From NCBI GenBank assembly GCA_021154065.1, contig JAJKJG010000211.1:1-5440 (forward strand): a DNA stretch of 5,440 nt, in the 5' to 3' direction. Below the pieces are notes generated by a model. The model was given only the letters and a program-made list of their open reading frames with translations. It did not search any database and had not been told where the DNA came from. Positions 1-5,440 of the stretch are shown piece after piece. This stretch comes from Methylobacterium sp. Lineage in GTDB: Bacteria > Pseudomonadota > Alphaproteobacteria > Rhizobiales > Beijerinckiaceae. Made by a program: the position numbers and the translations under genes. Within the stretch, counting starts at the first letter, position 1. Each line of letters opens with the position of its first letter.

Positions 1-440
1 ACGCGCTGCTGCTGCCCGCCCGAGAGATTGTCCGGATAGGCGTCGAATTTCTCCAGCAGACCTACTTGAACGAGCACCTCGCGGGCGAGCGCGGCTGCCT
101 GAGCCTTCGGCACCGACTTCGCCAGTCGAGGCGCGAGCATGATGTTCTCGCCGACGGTGAGGTGCGGGAAGAGGTTGTAGCTCTGGAAAACGATGCCGAC
201 GTCGCGGCGCAGGTCGCGCAACCGCTTGGGGTCCTGATCGACGACATGGCCGGCGACCTCAATGCGGCCGGACTGGAACGGCTCCAGTCCGTTCATGCAG
301 CGCAGCAAGGTGCTCTTCCCCGAGCCGCTCCGGCCGATGATCGCGACGACGCCGCCGCTCTCGACGGTCAGCGAGACGCCCTTGAGCACCTCGACGGCGC
401 CGAAGCGCTTGTGAACGTCCTCAACGACGACGACCGGCAT
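1..440 (-). CDS. Amino-acid-type ABC transporter ATP-binding subunit (partial, C-terminus off the left edge)
   Basis: This is the cytoplasmic ATPase that powers the importer encoded just upstream. I translated it by hand from the ATG at 440-438; 146 codons remain open to the edge. Visible motifs, in order, are Walker A at residues 36-44 (GRSGSGKST), followed by LLRCMNGLE, the Q-loop at about 84-95 (VFQSYNLFPHLT) and the ABC signature at 139-146 (LSGGQQQR). Walker B, the D-loop and the H-switch would lie beyond the window, since the family is usually about 240-260 residues long. The FQSYNLFPH and LRCMNGLE blocks are typical of the GlnQ/HisP group that serves polar amino acid importers. The start overlaps the preceding permease by 20 bases and has a Shine-Dalgarno-like GGAGAGGG (447-454) at suitable spacing, which implies translational coupling. 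The family is certain; the substrate is unknown. Confidence 0.95.
   Translation of the reverse strand, partial: MPVVVVEDVHKRFGAVEVLKGVSLTVESGGVVAIIGRSGSGKSTLLRCMNGLEPFQSGRIEVAGHVVDQDPKRLRDLRRDVGIVFQSYNLFPHLTVGENIMLAPRLAKSVPKAQAAALAREVLVQVGLLEKFDAYPDNLSGGQQQR
269..291 (-). repeat. Perfect 9-bp inverted repeat inside the ATPase gene
   Basis: CGGACTGGA (269-277) and TCCAGTCCG (283-291) are exact reverse complements around ACGGC. The arms fall in codons for the NGLEPFQSG stretch just after Walker A. The repeat could form an mRNA hairpin, but the codons are constrained by a conserved protein segment and chance is a good explanation. Confidence 0.4.
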
Positions 441-1071
441 GGAAAACCCTCTCCAGATATCGGCTCAGGCGCGACAGAGGAAAGCAGATCAGGAAGTAGA
501 TCGCCGCGACCGTCCCGAAAATCCGGAACGGCTGGAAGAACGCGTTGTTGAGGAGCTGGCCGGCTCGCGCCAGATCCACGAAGCCGACGACGGACACGAT
601 CGAAGTGTTCTTGACGAGTTGGACGAGGAACCCGACCGTCGGCGGCAGCGAGATGCGGATCGCCTGCGGCAGGATGACGTGCGCGTATTGCTGCGTCGGC
701 GTCAGCGCGAGGGAGGAAGACGCCTCCCACTGCTGATAAGGCACGGCCTCGATCGAACCGCGCCAGATCTCGGCGAGGTAGGCGCTGACGTAGAGACCGA
801 GCGAGATCGAGGCCGCGATCAGCGGCGGTAGTTCCAGTCCCGCCAACGCCAGCCCATAATAGGACAGGAACAGGATCATCAGGACGGGGATCGACTGGAG
901 GACCTGGATGTAGACCGTCGTCGCCCCGGAGACGACGCGGTTGCGCGACAGCCGTAGGATTGCCACGAATCCGCCGATGACGCCGCCCGATAGGAAAGCG
1001 ATCACGGTGAGGAGCAGCGTCCAGCCGGCCGATTCGAACAAGAAGGAAACTTCGCTCAGCCCAAGGCCCAT
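421..1071 (-). CDS. Amino-acid-type ABC transporter permease (second membrane subunit)
   Basis: This is an inner-membrane permease of the HisM/GlnP/GltK type, 216 residues, the usual length for the family. Hydrophobic spans are visible at about 17-39, 53-78, 84-101, 145-165 and 185-202. The N-terminal block around SIPVLMILFLSYYGL (60-74) is typical of PAAT permeases. The cytoplasmic EAA loop that docks on the ATPase starts near E116 (EASSSLALTPTQQY) and ends at ILPQA (133-137). The family Gly six residues after the Glu is Ala122 here. The C-terminus is basic (HAGRRR), as expected for a cytoplasmic tail. The ATG at 1071 shares one base with the stop of the upstream permease (TGATG), and a strong GGGGAGG lies 7 bases upstream, so the start is well supported. 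It should form a heterodimer with the product of 1071-1772. Confidence 0.95.
   Translation of the reverse strand: MGLGLSEVSFLFESAGWTLLLTVIAFLSGGVIGGFVAILRLSRNRVVSGATTVYIQVLQSIPVLMILFLSYYGLALAGLELPPLIAASISLGLYVSAYLAEIWRGSIEAVPYQQWEASSSLALTPTQQYAHVILPQAIRISLPPTVGFLVQLVKNTSIVSVVGFVDLARAGQLLNNAFFQPFRIFGTVAAIYFLICFPLSRLSRYLERVFHAGRRR
447..454 (-). promoter_or_regulatory. Ribosome binding site of the ATPase gene
   Basis: On the minus strand GGAGAGGG sits 6 bases before the ATG at 440, inside the end of the permease gene. It supports the start at 440 and the 20-base gene overlap. Confidence 0.6.
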
Positions 1072-1772
1072 CAGGCCGCCTCCCCTTTGGTCTGCACCCG
1101 GGCGAGACCCGAGACTCGCGGGAAGGCGAAACGTCCGATCGTGAAGAGGATTAGCTTCAGCGCGAGCGCGAGGCCGAGATAGATCGCGGTCGCCACAAGG
1201 TAGGTTTCGATGGAGCGGAAGCTGCGCGACTCGATGACGGCGGCCGCGCCGGAGATCTCCTGCACGGAGATGAAGGAGGTGATGCTCGACGCGAGCATCA
1301 TCAATACGAACTGGCTCGACAGGGCCGGCCAGACCTTGGCCACCGCCGGCACCAGGACGACGTGCTGGAAGACCTGCCGGGACGTCAGCGCGAGCGAATA
1401 GCCCGCCTCAAGCTGGGAGTGATGGATCGACTCGACGCCGGCCCGGATGATCTCCGTTGCGTAAGCCGACAGGTTCAGCGTCATCGCGAGGAGCGCGGCC
1501 TGCGTGGCGCTGAGACGAATCCCAAGCTCCGGCAGGCCGAAGAACACCATGAAGAGCTGAACCACGAACGGCGTGTTGCGCAACAGCTCCACGTAGGCGT
1601 CGACGAGCCACCCCGCCCAGCGCGGCCCCATCGCGCGCACGGCGGAGAGCAGGACCGCGACGACGAAGCCGAGCACGATCGCGCCCGCCGAGAGCTCGAT
1701 CGTGAGGAGCGCGCCTTGGAGGATGATCCCCAGCTGCGCGAAGACCGGCTCGAACTGGAACTGAAACTTCAT
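1071..1772 (-). CDS. Amino-acid-type ABC transporter permease (first membrane subunit)
   Basis: This is an inner-membrane permease of the HisQ/GltJ/GlnP type, 233 residues. It begins with a short Phe/Gln-rich N-terminus (MKFQFQFEPVF), then a long hydrophobic span at about 15-45. The family hallmark ELLRNTPFVVQLF follows at 62-74 and hydrophobic segments at about 88-107, 145-170 and 195-217. The EAA loop runs from E122 (EAGYSLALTSRQVF) to the P142 region (VLVPA), with Ala128 where Gly is usual. The paired EAA loops of this subunit and its partner contact the ATPase dimer. The start at 1772 is supported by AAGG (1779-1782) 6 bases upstream. The gene lies 63 bases after the binding-protein gene, separated by a strong hairpin, and overlaps the next permease by one base. 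Confidence 0.95.
   Translation of the reverse strand: MKFQFQFEPVFAQLGIILQGALLTIELSAGAIVLGFVVAVLLSAVRAMGPRWAGWLVDAYVELLRNTPFVVQLFMVFFGLPELGIRLSATQAALLAMTLNLSAYATEIIRAGVESIHHSQLEAGYSLALTSRQVFQHVVLVPAVAKVWPALSSQFVLMMLASSITSFISVQEISGAAAVIESRSFRSIETYLVATAIYLGLALALKLILFTIGRFAFPRVSGLARVQTKGEAA
1079..1085 (-). promoter_or_regulatory. Strong ribosome binding site of the second permease gene
   Basis: GGGGAGG on the minus strand ends 7 bases before the ATG at 1071 and lies within the last codons of the first permease. It fixes the start and supports coupled translation of the two permeases at the TGATG junction. Confidence 0.75.
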
Positions 1773-1795
1773 GCTGGACCTTCGGCGAGAGGGGC

Positions 1796-1827
1796 AGCCC
1801 CGTGGGCGCTTCAGCGCCCACGGGGCT
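1796..1827 (-). repeat. Perfect 15-bp inverted repeat between binding-protein and permease genes
   Basis: AGCCCCGTGGGCGCT (1796-1810) and AGCGCCCACGGGGCT (1813-1827) are exact reverse complements separated by two bases. In the minus-strand mRNA this gives a very stable GC-rich stem capped by C(UGAA)G. It starts 8 bases after the binding-protein stop and ends 23 bases before the permease start. No U-run follows (GCCCCUCUCG comes next), so it does not look like a factor-independent terminator. Hairpins at this place in ABC importer operons, as between malE and malF in enteric bacteria, protect the upstream message and raise binding-protein yield over the membrane subunits. That role is inferred here. 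It could also be one copy of a dispersed palindromic repeat. Confidence 0.85.
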
Positions 1828-1835
1828 AAAGCCGG

Positions 1836-2636
1836 TCAGAAGGTCGCCAGATCGGGGAGCGGCGAGCCGACCCATTTGCGGCTCAGCTCGTCGAGCTCGC
1901 CGTTGAGCTTCATGTTGTAGATGATCGTATTGAGGTACTGGTGAAGCTCGAAGGCGTCCTTGCGCATCGCCATCGAGTTTGGTTGCTTGGCGAAGAAGAA
2001 CTTCAGATCCACAGTCGTGTCGTTGCGCAGCTTGATGGCGGCGTTCGCCTGCGCGTCCGGGCTCGCCACCGCCTCGACCTGGCCCGCGAACAGCGCTTGC
2101 AGCACCGTCGCGTCGTCCTCGAAGTAGACGATCTCGTACTGACCTTCCGGCTTGCGCTTGAGCAGTTCCGGCTCGAGGCTTGAGCCGCGGTTCACGCCGA
2201 CCTTCTTGCCCTTGAGGTCGGCCCAGCCTTTGATCGGATCGTCCTTCTTCGCATAAATCCCGACTTGGAACGCGCTGTAGGGGATCGAGAACATCACCGC
2301 CTTGGCGCGCTCGGCGGTCGGCGCGAGCGTCGAGACCAGGAAATCGACCTTGCCCGCCTCGAGCGCCGGGATGCGCGAGGGCGGGGTCAGGCCGACCATC
2401 TCGATCGGGACGCCCATGTATTTGCCGATCGCAGCCGCCACGTCGGCGTCGTAGCCGATCGGGTTGCCGCGCGGATCGACCATGCCGTAGGGCGGCGCGC
2501 CGATCAGGACGCCGATGCGCGCCTTGCCGCGCTTGATGATCTCCGTAACCGTCTGTGCGGAGGCGGCGCCCGCCCCCAGCGCGAGCGACAGACCGACGCT
2601 CGCGGCGACGACCCAGCCCTTCCAACCTGACTTCAT
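1836..2636 (-). CDS. Periplasmic substrate-binding protein of a polar-amino-acid-type ABC importer
   Basis: This is the extracytoplasmic solute receptor that delivers ligand to the two permeases. The chosen ATG at 2636 gives 266 residues with a clear Sec signal peptide: basic start (MKSGWKG), hydrophobic core at about 8-23, and a likely cleavage site after ASA (25-27), before Q28. The mature part is a class II two-lobed fold (SBP_bac_3 family). It shows RIGVLIGAPPYG at 40-51, GYDADVAAAIG at 61-71, an APTAER segment with Arg110, FSIPY at 116-120 and the hinge/second-lobe start VGVNRGSSLE at 146-155. A PDAQA segment with Asp194 follows, and ELSRKWVG near the end. In HisJ-like receptors the Arg and Asp at the places of R110 and D194 bind the ligand carboxylate and amino groups, so an amino-acid-like ligand is plausible. 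A longer in-frame start at 2768 is rejected because it buries the signal peptide and overlaps the upstream gene. The ligand cannot be named from sequence. Confidence 0.93.
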   Translation of the reverse strand: MKSGWKGWVVAASVGLSLALGAGAASAQTVTEIIKRGKARIGVLIGAPPYGMVDPRGNPIGYDADVAAAIGKYMGVPIEMVGLTPPSRIPALEAGKVDFLVSTLAPTAERAKAVMFSIPYSAFQVGIYAKKDDPIKGWADLKGKKVGVNRGSSLEPELLKRKPEGQYEIVYFEDDATVLQALFAGQVEAVASPDAQANAAIKLRNDTTVDLKFFFAKQPNSMAMRKDAFELHQYLNTIIYNMKLNGELDELSRKWVGSPLPDLATF

Positions 2637-2640
2637 CCTG

Positions 2641-2648
2641 CCTCTCCC
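2641..2648 (-). promoter_or_regulatory. Ribosome binding site of the binding-protein gene
   Basis: GGGAGAGG on the minus strand lies just before the ATG at 2636, with its GGAG core 7 bases upstream. It supports the short start, with the signal peptide at the N-terminus, over the longer in-frame start. Confidence 0.7.
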
Positions 2649-2706
2649 TGGTGCGCCGTCGCGGCACCGTTTCGTCCCTGCCGTCGGGGACTTGCGCCCC
2701 GTCCGC
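2649..2706 (-). other. Untranslated spacer with two small hairpins before the binding-protein gene
   Basis: The 70-base gap after the hydroxyacid dehydrogenase stop is the largest in the window. Bases 2685-2701 can fold as a CGGGG/CCCCG stem; the RNA can also form a GCAA tetraloop closed by C-G with one bulged U. Bases 2650-2668 carry GGTGC/GCACC arms right next to the ribosome binding site. No U-tract follows either stem, so termination is unlikely, and I see no convincing -35/-10 pair. The spacer may tune mRNA processing or translation of the binding protein, but such short GC-rich stems also arise by chance. Confidence 0.4.
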
Positions 2707-3687
2707 TCACTGTTTTGATGGGCGCACCACGTTGATGCAATCCCGCCCGTCGCGGATTCGCCTGACATTTTCCGCGATCACGTCCTGCCGCCGGCGGATG
2801 GTGCCGGTCGTCCAACCCGACATGTGCGGCGTCATCAGTACGTTCGGCAGATTCTCGAAGGGCAGCGTCGCGGGCGGCCCGACGGGGGCGTCGGCGGTCG
2901 GGTACTTGTACCAAGTGTCGATGATCGCCCCGCCGATCCGCCGGTCCCGCAGGGCCTCGAACAAGGCGGTCTCGTCGATCGTCGGTCCGCGGCCGACATT
3001 CACGATCACCGCGTGCGGGCGCATGGCGGCGAGCGCGTCGCGGCCGACGATCCCGGTCGTCTCGGGCAGGAGCGGCAGCGAGACCACATAGGCGTCGGCC
3101 GCGGCGAAGAAGGCCGCGAGATCGTCGAGGGCGAAGCTGCGGTCGACGAGCGGCGAGGCCGCGACAGGGCTGCGGTTCGCGACGACGACGTTCATCTCGA
3201 AAGCCTTCGCGCGCTGTGCGATCGCCTTGCCGATATGGCCGTAGCCGAGGAGCCCGATCGTCGATCCGGCGATTTCGCCGTGGAGCCGGTCGGGCGCGCC
3301 AGCCCAATAGGTCCAGCGGCCCTCGCGCAGATCACGGTCCGCTTGCGTGAGCGGGACTTTTCGCGCGAGGAGCGCCGCCATGACGTATTCGGCGATGGCC
3401 TGCTCATGGCCGAAGCAGTTGCAGACGACGGCCCCCGCCGGCAGCGCGTCGAGCGCGATCCCGTCGTAGCCCGCGCCGGGCACATGGAACAGCTTGAGCC
3501 GTTCAGGACGCGGGAGGTCGGCGGTGAAACGCGCGCCGACGATGACCTCGGCGACGGCGTATGCAGCCCAGTCGCCCTCGTCCGCGAGCCGGTCGGGCAG
3601 CACCGTGACCTCGGCGTCCGGACCGACCTTGGCGGCGAAGCCTTCGCTGAACGAAGCCGCGTTGGAGCCGTGAAAGATGATGCGCAT
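2707..3687 (-). CDS. D-2-hydroxyacid dehydrogenase family protein, catalytic Glu replaced
   Basis: This is a cytoplasmic NAD(P)-dependent oxidoreductase that would interconvert a 2-keto acid and a D-2-hydroxy acid. It has 326 residues, the normal length for the family. The Rossmann motif is GLLGYGHIG at 145-153. The strand after it ends in ANRSP (170-174), without the acidic residue that favours NAD, so NADP(H) is likely. Substrate-loop features are VPGAGYDGI (69-77) and the HEQAIAEYV helix (94-102). Catalytic Arg233 lies in NVGRGPTIDE (230-239) and His288 in TPHMSG (286-291). The position five residues after Asp257 of IIDTWYKYP, where most members have the Glu of an EP motif, is Tyr262. The start at 3687 lies 7 bases after the dehydratase stop. 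No strong ribosome site is visible, so coupled translation is likely. By context it may act as a 2-ketoaldonate reductase (GhrB/TkrA-like) or glyoxylate/hydroxypyruvate reductase; this is inference. Confidence 0.92.
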   Translation of the reverse strand: MRIIFHGSNAASFSEGFAAKVGPDAEVTVLPDRLADEGDWAAYAVAEVIVGARFTADLPRPERLKLFHVPGAGYDGIALDALPAGAVVCNCFGHEQAIAEYVMAALLARKVPLTQADRDLREGRWTYWAGAPDRLHGEIAGSTIGLLGYGHIGKAIAQRAKAFEMNVVVANRSPVAASPLVDRSFALDDLAAFFAAADAYVVSLPLLPETTGIVGRDALAAMRPHAVIVNVGRGPTIDETALFEALRDRRIGGAIIDTWYKYPTADAPVGPPATLPFENLPNVLMTPHMSGWTTGTIRRRQDVIAENVRRIRDGRDCINVVRPSKQ

Positions 3688-3694
3688 GGCCGAC

Positions 3695-4894
3695 TCAGAG
3701 CGAGGAGGATCTGACCGAAAGATCGGTCCGCTCGAAGACGGCCGGCAGGAGGTCGACGCCGAGGCCCGGCGCCTCCATCGGATAGACGTAGCCGCCTTCG
3801 ATGCGCGGCATCTCGGTGACGAGCTCAAGATACCAGCCGCGGTAGAAGGCGCGCACCGATTCCTGGATGAGCGTGTTCGGCTGGCTGAAGGAGGCGTGCA
3901 CCGCCGCCACGAACCCGACCGGACCGATGCAGTCGTGCGGCGCGAAGGGCCGATGCCACGTCTCGGCGAGCGCGGCGATCTTGCGTCCTTCCGTGAGCCC
4001 CCCGGTCCAGCACAGATCGACCATCGCGACGTGTGTGGCGTCGCGCTCCAGCATCTCCTTGTAGGGCCAGCGGGAGCCGAGCGTCTCGCTCGCGCAGACC
4101 CAGACATCCGTCGAGCGGGCGTATTCGGCGAGCGCTTGGGGCGAGTTCATCCGGATCGGGTCCTCGAACCAGGTCGGCTCGTAGGGTTCGAGCGCGCGGG
4201 CGATCTGCTTGGCGGTCGGCAGGTTCCAGAGCGAGTGGAACTCGACCATGATCTCCATGCGGTCGCCCACCGCCTTCCTGATCTTCTCGAACGGCGCGAC
4301 GGCCGTCCGCATCTGCTCGGCGGTGATGTGGAGGCCGTGGTTCTCGATCGCGGCCGGGTCGAAGGGCCAGATCTTCATCGCCGAGATACCGCTCTCGAGC
4401 AGGCTCTCGGCGAGCGTGTCGGCGCGGGTCATGAAGCCGTCGAGGTCCTCGAAGGGACCGCCGTCCTCGCCGAGTGACCAGTTGGACACAGGCTTGATGT
4501 TCGCCGAGCGCACGTAACGCGTGCCGGCGCAGGTGTTATAGATGCGCTGCTTCTCGCGGCAGAGACCCCCGAGCATCTGGTGCACCGGCTGGCCGCAGAC
4601 CTTTCCGAACAGGTCCCAGAGCGCAATGTCGACCGCTGAGGTCGCGCGCGACTCCGCGCCGGTCGAGGACTGCGCCATCGGAAGGTTCGTCATCTCCCGG
4701 TGCAGGGCCTCGATGTGGAGGGGATTCCTGCCGAGGAGCCGCCCGGCGAGCGTGTCGTGCAGGTGCGCCTCGACGGCGCCTGCGCCGTAGAAGGTCTCGC
4801 CGAGTCCGACGACGCCTGCGTCCGTGTGGACGCGCACCCAGAGCACGTTGCTGAACTCCTCCGTCCGCAGCGTCTCGATCTTAGTGATCTTCAT
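3695..4894 (-). CDS. Enolase-superfamily sugar-acid dehydratase (mandelate racemase/gluconate-galactonate dehydratase type)
   Basis: This is probably a cytoplasmic Mg2+-dependent enzyme that dehydrates an aldonic or uronic-type acid to a 2-keto-3-deoxy acid. It has 399 residues, normal for the family. The N-terminal capping domain (about 1-115) includes GLGETFYGAG (30-39) and the family helix SAVDIALWDLFGK (86-98). The barrel shows KIWPFD (174-179), then the metal ligands Glu218 (VEFHSLWN), Glu244 (FEDP) and Glu270 (ASET). Asp293 (MVDLCWTGG) and His320 (APHDCIGPVG) form the expected Asp-His general-base dyad, and Glu345 lies in IQES. His220, two residues after the first metal ligand, is the arrangement of galactonate-type dehydratases. 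The second Lys of the KxK pair of racemase/muconate-cycloisomerase members is absent (Trp176). The start is 12 bases after the dehydrogenase stop, with only a weak ribosome site. The substrate is not determined; gluconate, galactonate or a related acid is my inference. Confidence 0.93.
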   Translation of the reverse strand: MKITKIETLRTEEFSNVLWVRVHTDAGVVGLGETFYGAGAVEAHLHDTLAGRLLGRNPLHIEALHREMTNLPMAQSSTGAESRATSAVDIALWDLFGKVCGQPVHQMLGGLCREKQRIYNTCAGTRYVRSANIKPVSNWSLGEDGGPFEDLDGFMTRADTLAESLLESGISAMKIWPFDPAAIENHGLHITAEQMRTAVAPFEKIRKAVGDRMEIMVEFHSLWNLPTAKQIARALEPYEPTWFEDPIRMNSPQALAEYARSTDVWVCASETLGSRWPYKEMLERDATHVAMVDLCWTGGLTEGRKIAALAETWHRPFAPHDCIGPVGFVAAVHASFSQPNTLIQESVRAFYRGWYLELVTEMPRIEGGYVYPMEAPGLGVDLLPAVFERTDLSVRSSSL

Positions 4895-4906
4895 CGGCGC
4901 GTGTTC

Positions 4907-5440
4907 TCAGGTCGCGTCGGCGAACGCGAGTTGCACTTTAAGCGACTGCGATCGGTCCTGCGCCAGCGCGAAGGCGCTCGGCGCGTCGCGGAACGGCACG
5001 GTGCGGGTCAGCACCGGCCTCACGTCGATGTCGCGGCGGCTCATCAACTCGACGGCCAGCGCGAACTCCCGATCGAAGCGGAAGGTGCCGCGCAATTGCA
5101 GCTCCTTGGCGACGATCAGGTTCATCGGCAGGGTCATCTCGCCGCCGAGCCCGACCTGGACGACGATGCCGCCGGGGCGCACCGCGTCGAGCGCTCCGGC
5201 GAGCGCCGCGCCGTTGCCCGAGCACTCGAAGAGGATGTCGAACGTGCCCTTGTCGGCCCCGTAGGCCTCGAGCGCCCCGGACTCGGCCGCGACGTTGACC
5301 CCCTGCGTGGCGCCGACCCCGCGGGCGACGGACAGGGGATAGTCGGCGACGTCGGTTGCGACGATCTCGGCTGCGCCGCCGTGGCGCGCCACGAGGACGA
5401 CGAGCACGCCGATCGGGCCGCACCCCGTCACGAGGACCCG
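4907..5440 (-). CDS. Zinc-type medium-chain dehydrogenase resembling L-idonate 5-dehydrogenase (partial, N-terminus off the right edge)
   Basis: This is the C-terminal 177 residues of a medium-chain alcohol/polyol dehydrogenase; members are usually about 340-350 residues, so roughly half is missing. The visible part opens at the Rossmann fold with VTGCGPIG, and the next strand ends in ATD (visible residues 28-30), whose Asp suggests NAD(H). Further blocks are KGTFDILFECSGN, RPGGIVVQVGLGG and IVAKELQLRGTFRFDREFA. The last of these strongly recalls L-idonate 5-dehydrogenase (IdnD), which interconverts L-idonate and 5-keto-D-gluconate. The catalytic zinc ligands lie outside the window, so activity cannot be checked. 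The gene is open at the edge: no start is visible, and the internal GTG at 5431 is an ordinary Val codon. It stops 12 bases before the dehydratase gene, implying the same operon. Sorbitol/threonine-type dehydrogenases are the main alternatives. Confidence 0.88.
   Translation of the reverse strand, partial: RVLVTGCGPIGVLVVLVARHGGAAEIVATDVADYPLSVARGVGATQGVNVAAESGALEAYGADKGTFDILFECSGNGAALAGALDAVRPGGIVVQVGLGGEMTLPMNLIVAKELQLRGTFRFDREFALAVELMSRRDIDVRPVLTRTVPFRDAPSAFALAQDRSQSLKVQLAFADAT

Noticed and set aside
66..551. A 161-codon open frame on the plus strand
   Set aside because: It is antisense to the ATPase gene, whose Walker A, Q-loop and signature motifs are clear.
1281..1299. Perfect 8-bp inverted repeat GATGCTCG/CGAGCATC within the first permease gene
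   Set aside because: It lies in codons of a conserved membrane segment with no context suggesting regulation; an arm of this length is plausible by chance in a GC-rich gene.
1796..1827. Intercistronic hairpin as a factor-independent terminator
   Set aside because: No U-rich run follows the stem on the transcribed side, and the permease genes needed by the same importer lie directly downstream.
1408..2667. A 419-codon open frame on the minus strand spanning the binding-protein and permease genes
   Set aside because: Its translation is Arg/Gly-rich low-complexity sequence typical of an out-of-frame reading of GC-rich genes, and it crosses two well-supported genes and the hairpin between them.
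1836..2768. Longer 310-residue start for the binding protein
   Set aside because: It would overlap the upstream dehydrogenase by 62 bases and bury the signal peptide. The ATG at 2636 has a good ribosome site and begins directly with the signal peptide.
2707..4107. Longer 466-residue version of the hydroxyacid dehydrogenase starting inside the dehydratase gene
   Set aside because: The first 140 residues are an out-of-frame reading of the dehydratase. The family-like N-terminus MRIIFHGS begins at 3687.
2824..4477. Long open frames on the plus strand (2824-3714 and 3677-4477)
   Set aside because: They are antisense to two complete enzymes with all family motifs. Their Arg/Asp/Val-rich translations show no recognisable domain and are expected from high third-position GC.

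Overview
This window is GC-rich and every gene I can support lies on the minus strand. It therefore reads from right to left as one tightly packed run of seven genes, with both end genes cut by the window edges. The GC content, the compact polycistronic layout and the protein types suggest a Gram-negative proteobacterium. An alphaproteobacterium of the Hyphomicrobiales (rhizobia/Methylobacterium/Bosea-like) is the best guess, but this is inferred from sequence character and not proven.

In transcription order there are first three sugar-acid-type enzymes. They are the C-terminal half of a medium-chain dehydrogenase resembling L-idonate 5-dehydrogenase (5440-4907), a complete enolase-superfamily sugar-acid dehydratase (4894-3695), and a complete D-2-hydroxyacid dehydrogenase family protein (3687-2707). 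A polar-amino-acid-type (PAAT/HAAT-like) ABC importer follows: a periplasmic binding protein with a signal peptide (2636-1836), two inner-membrane permeases (1772-1071 and 1071-421), and the N-terminal two thirds of the ATPase (440-1). Gaps between genes are 12, 7, 70 and 63 bases, followed by overlaps of 1 and 20 bases. There is no convincing promoter or U-tracted terminator, so the set is probably one operon whose promoter lies beyond the right edge.

The working model is import of a small organic acid or amino-acid-like compound, followed by oxidation/reduction and dehydration. An IdnD-like dehydrogenase, a gluconate/galactonate-dehydratase-like enzyme and a 2-hydroxyacid dehydrogenase would fit a ketogluconate/L-idonate/gluconate route. 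The importer type is more usual for amino acids, so the true substrate may be an amino-acid-like or unusual sugar acid.

The points most worth a second look are the enzyme/transporter pairing, a hydroxyacid dehydrogenase with Tyr where the catalytic Glu is expected, a perfect 15-bp inverted repeat between the binding protein and permease genes, and a Gly-to-Ala change in the EAA loop of both permeases. I found no mobile element, CRISPR array, tRNA or rRNA, and no stretch over 300 bases lacks a gene.
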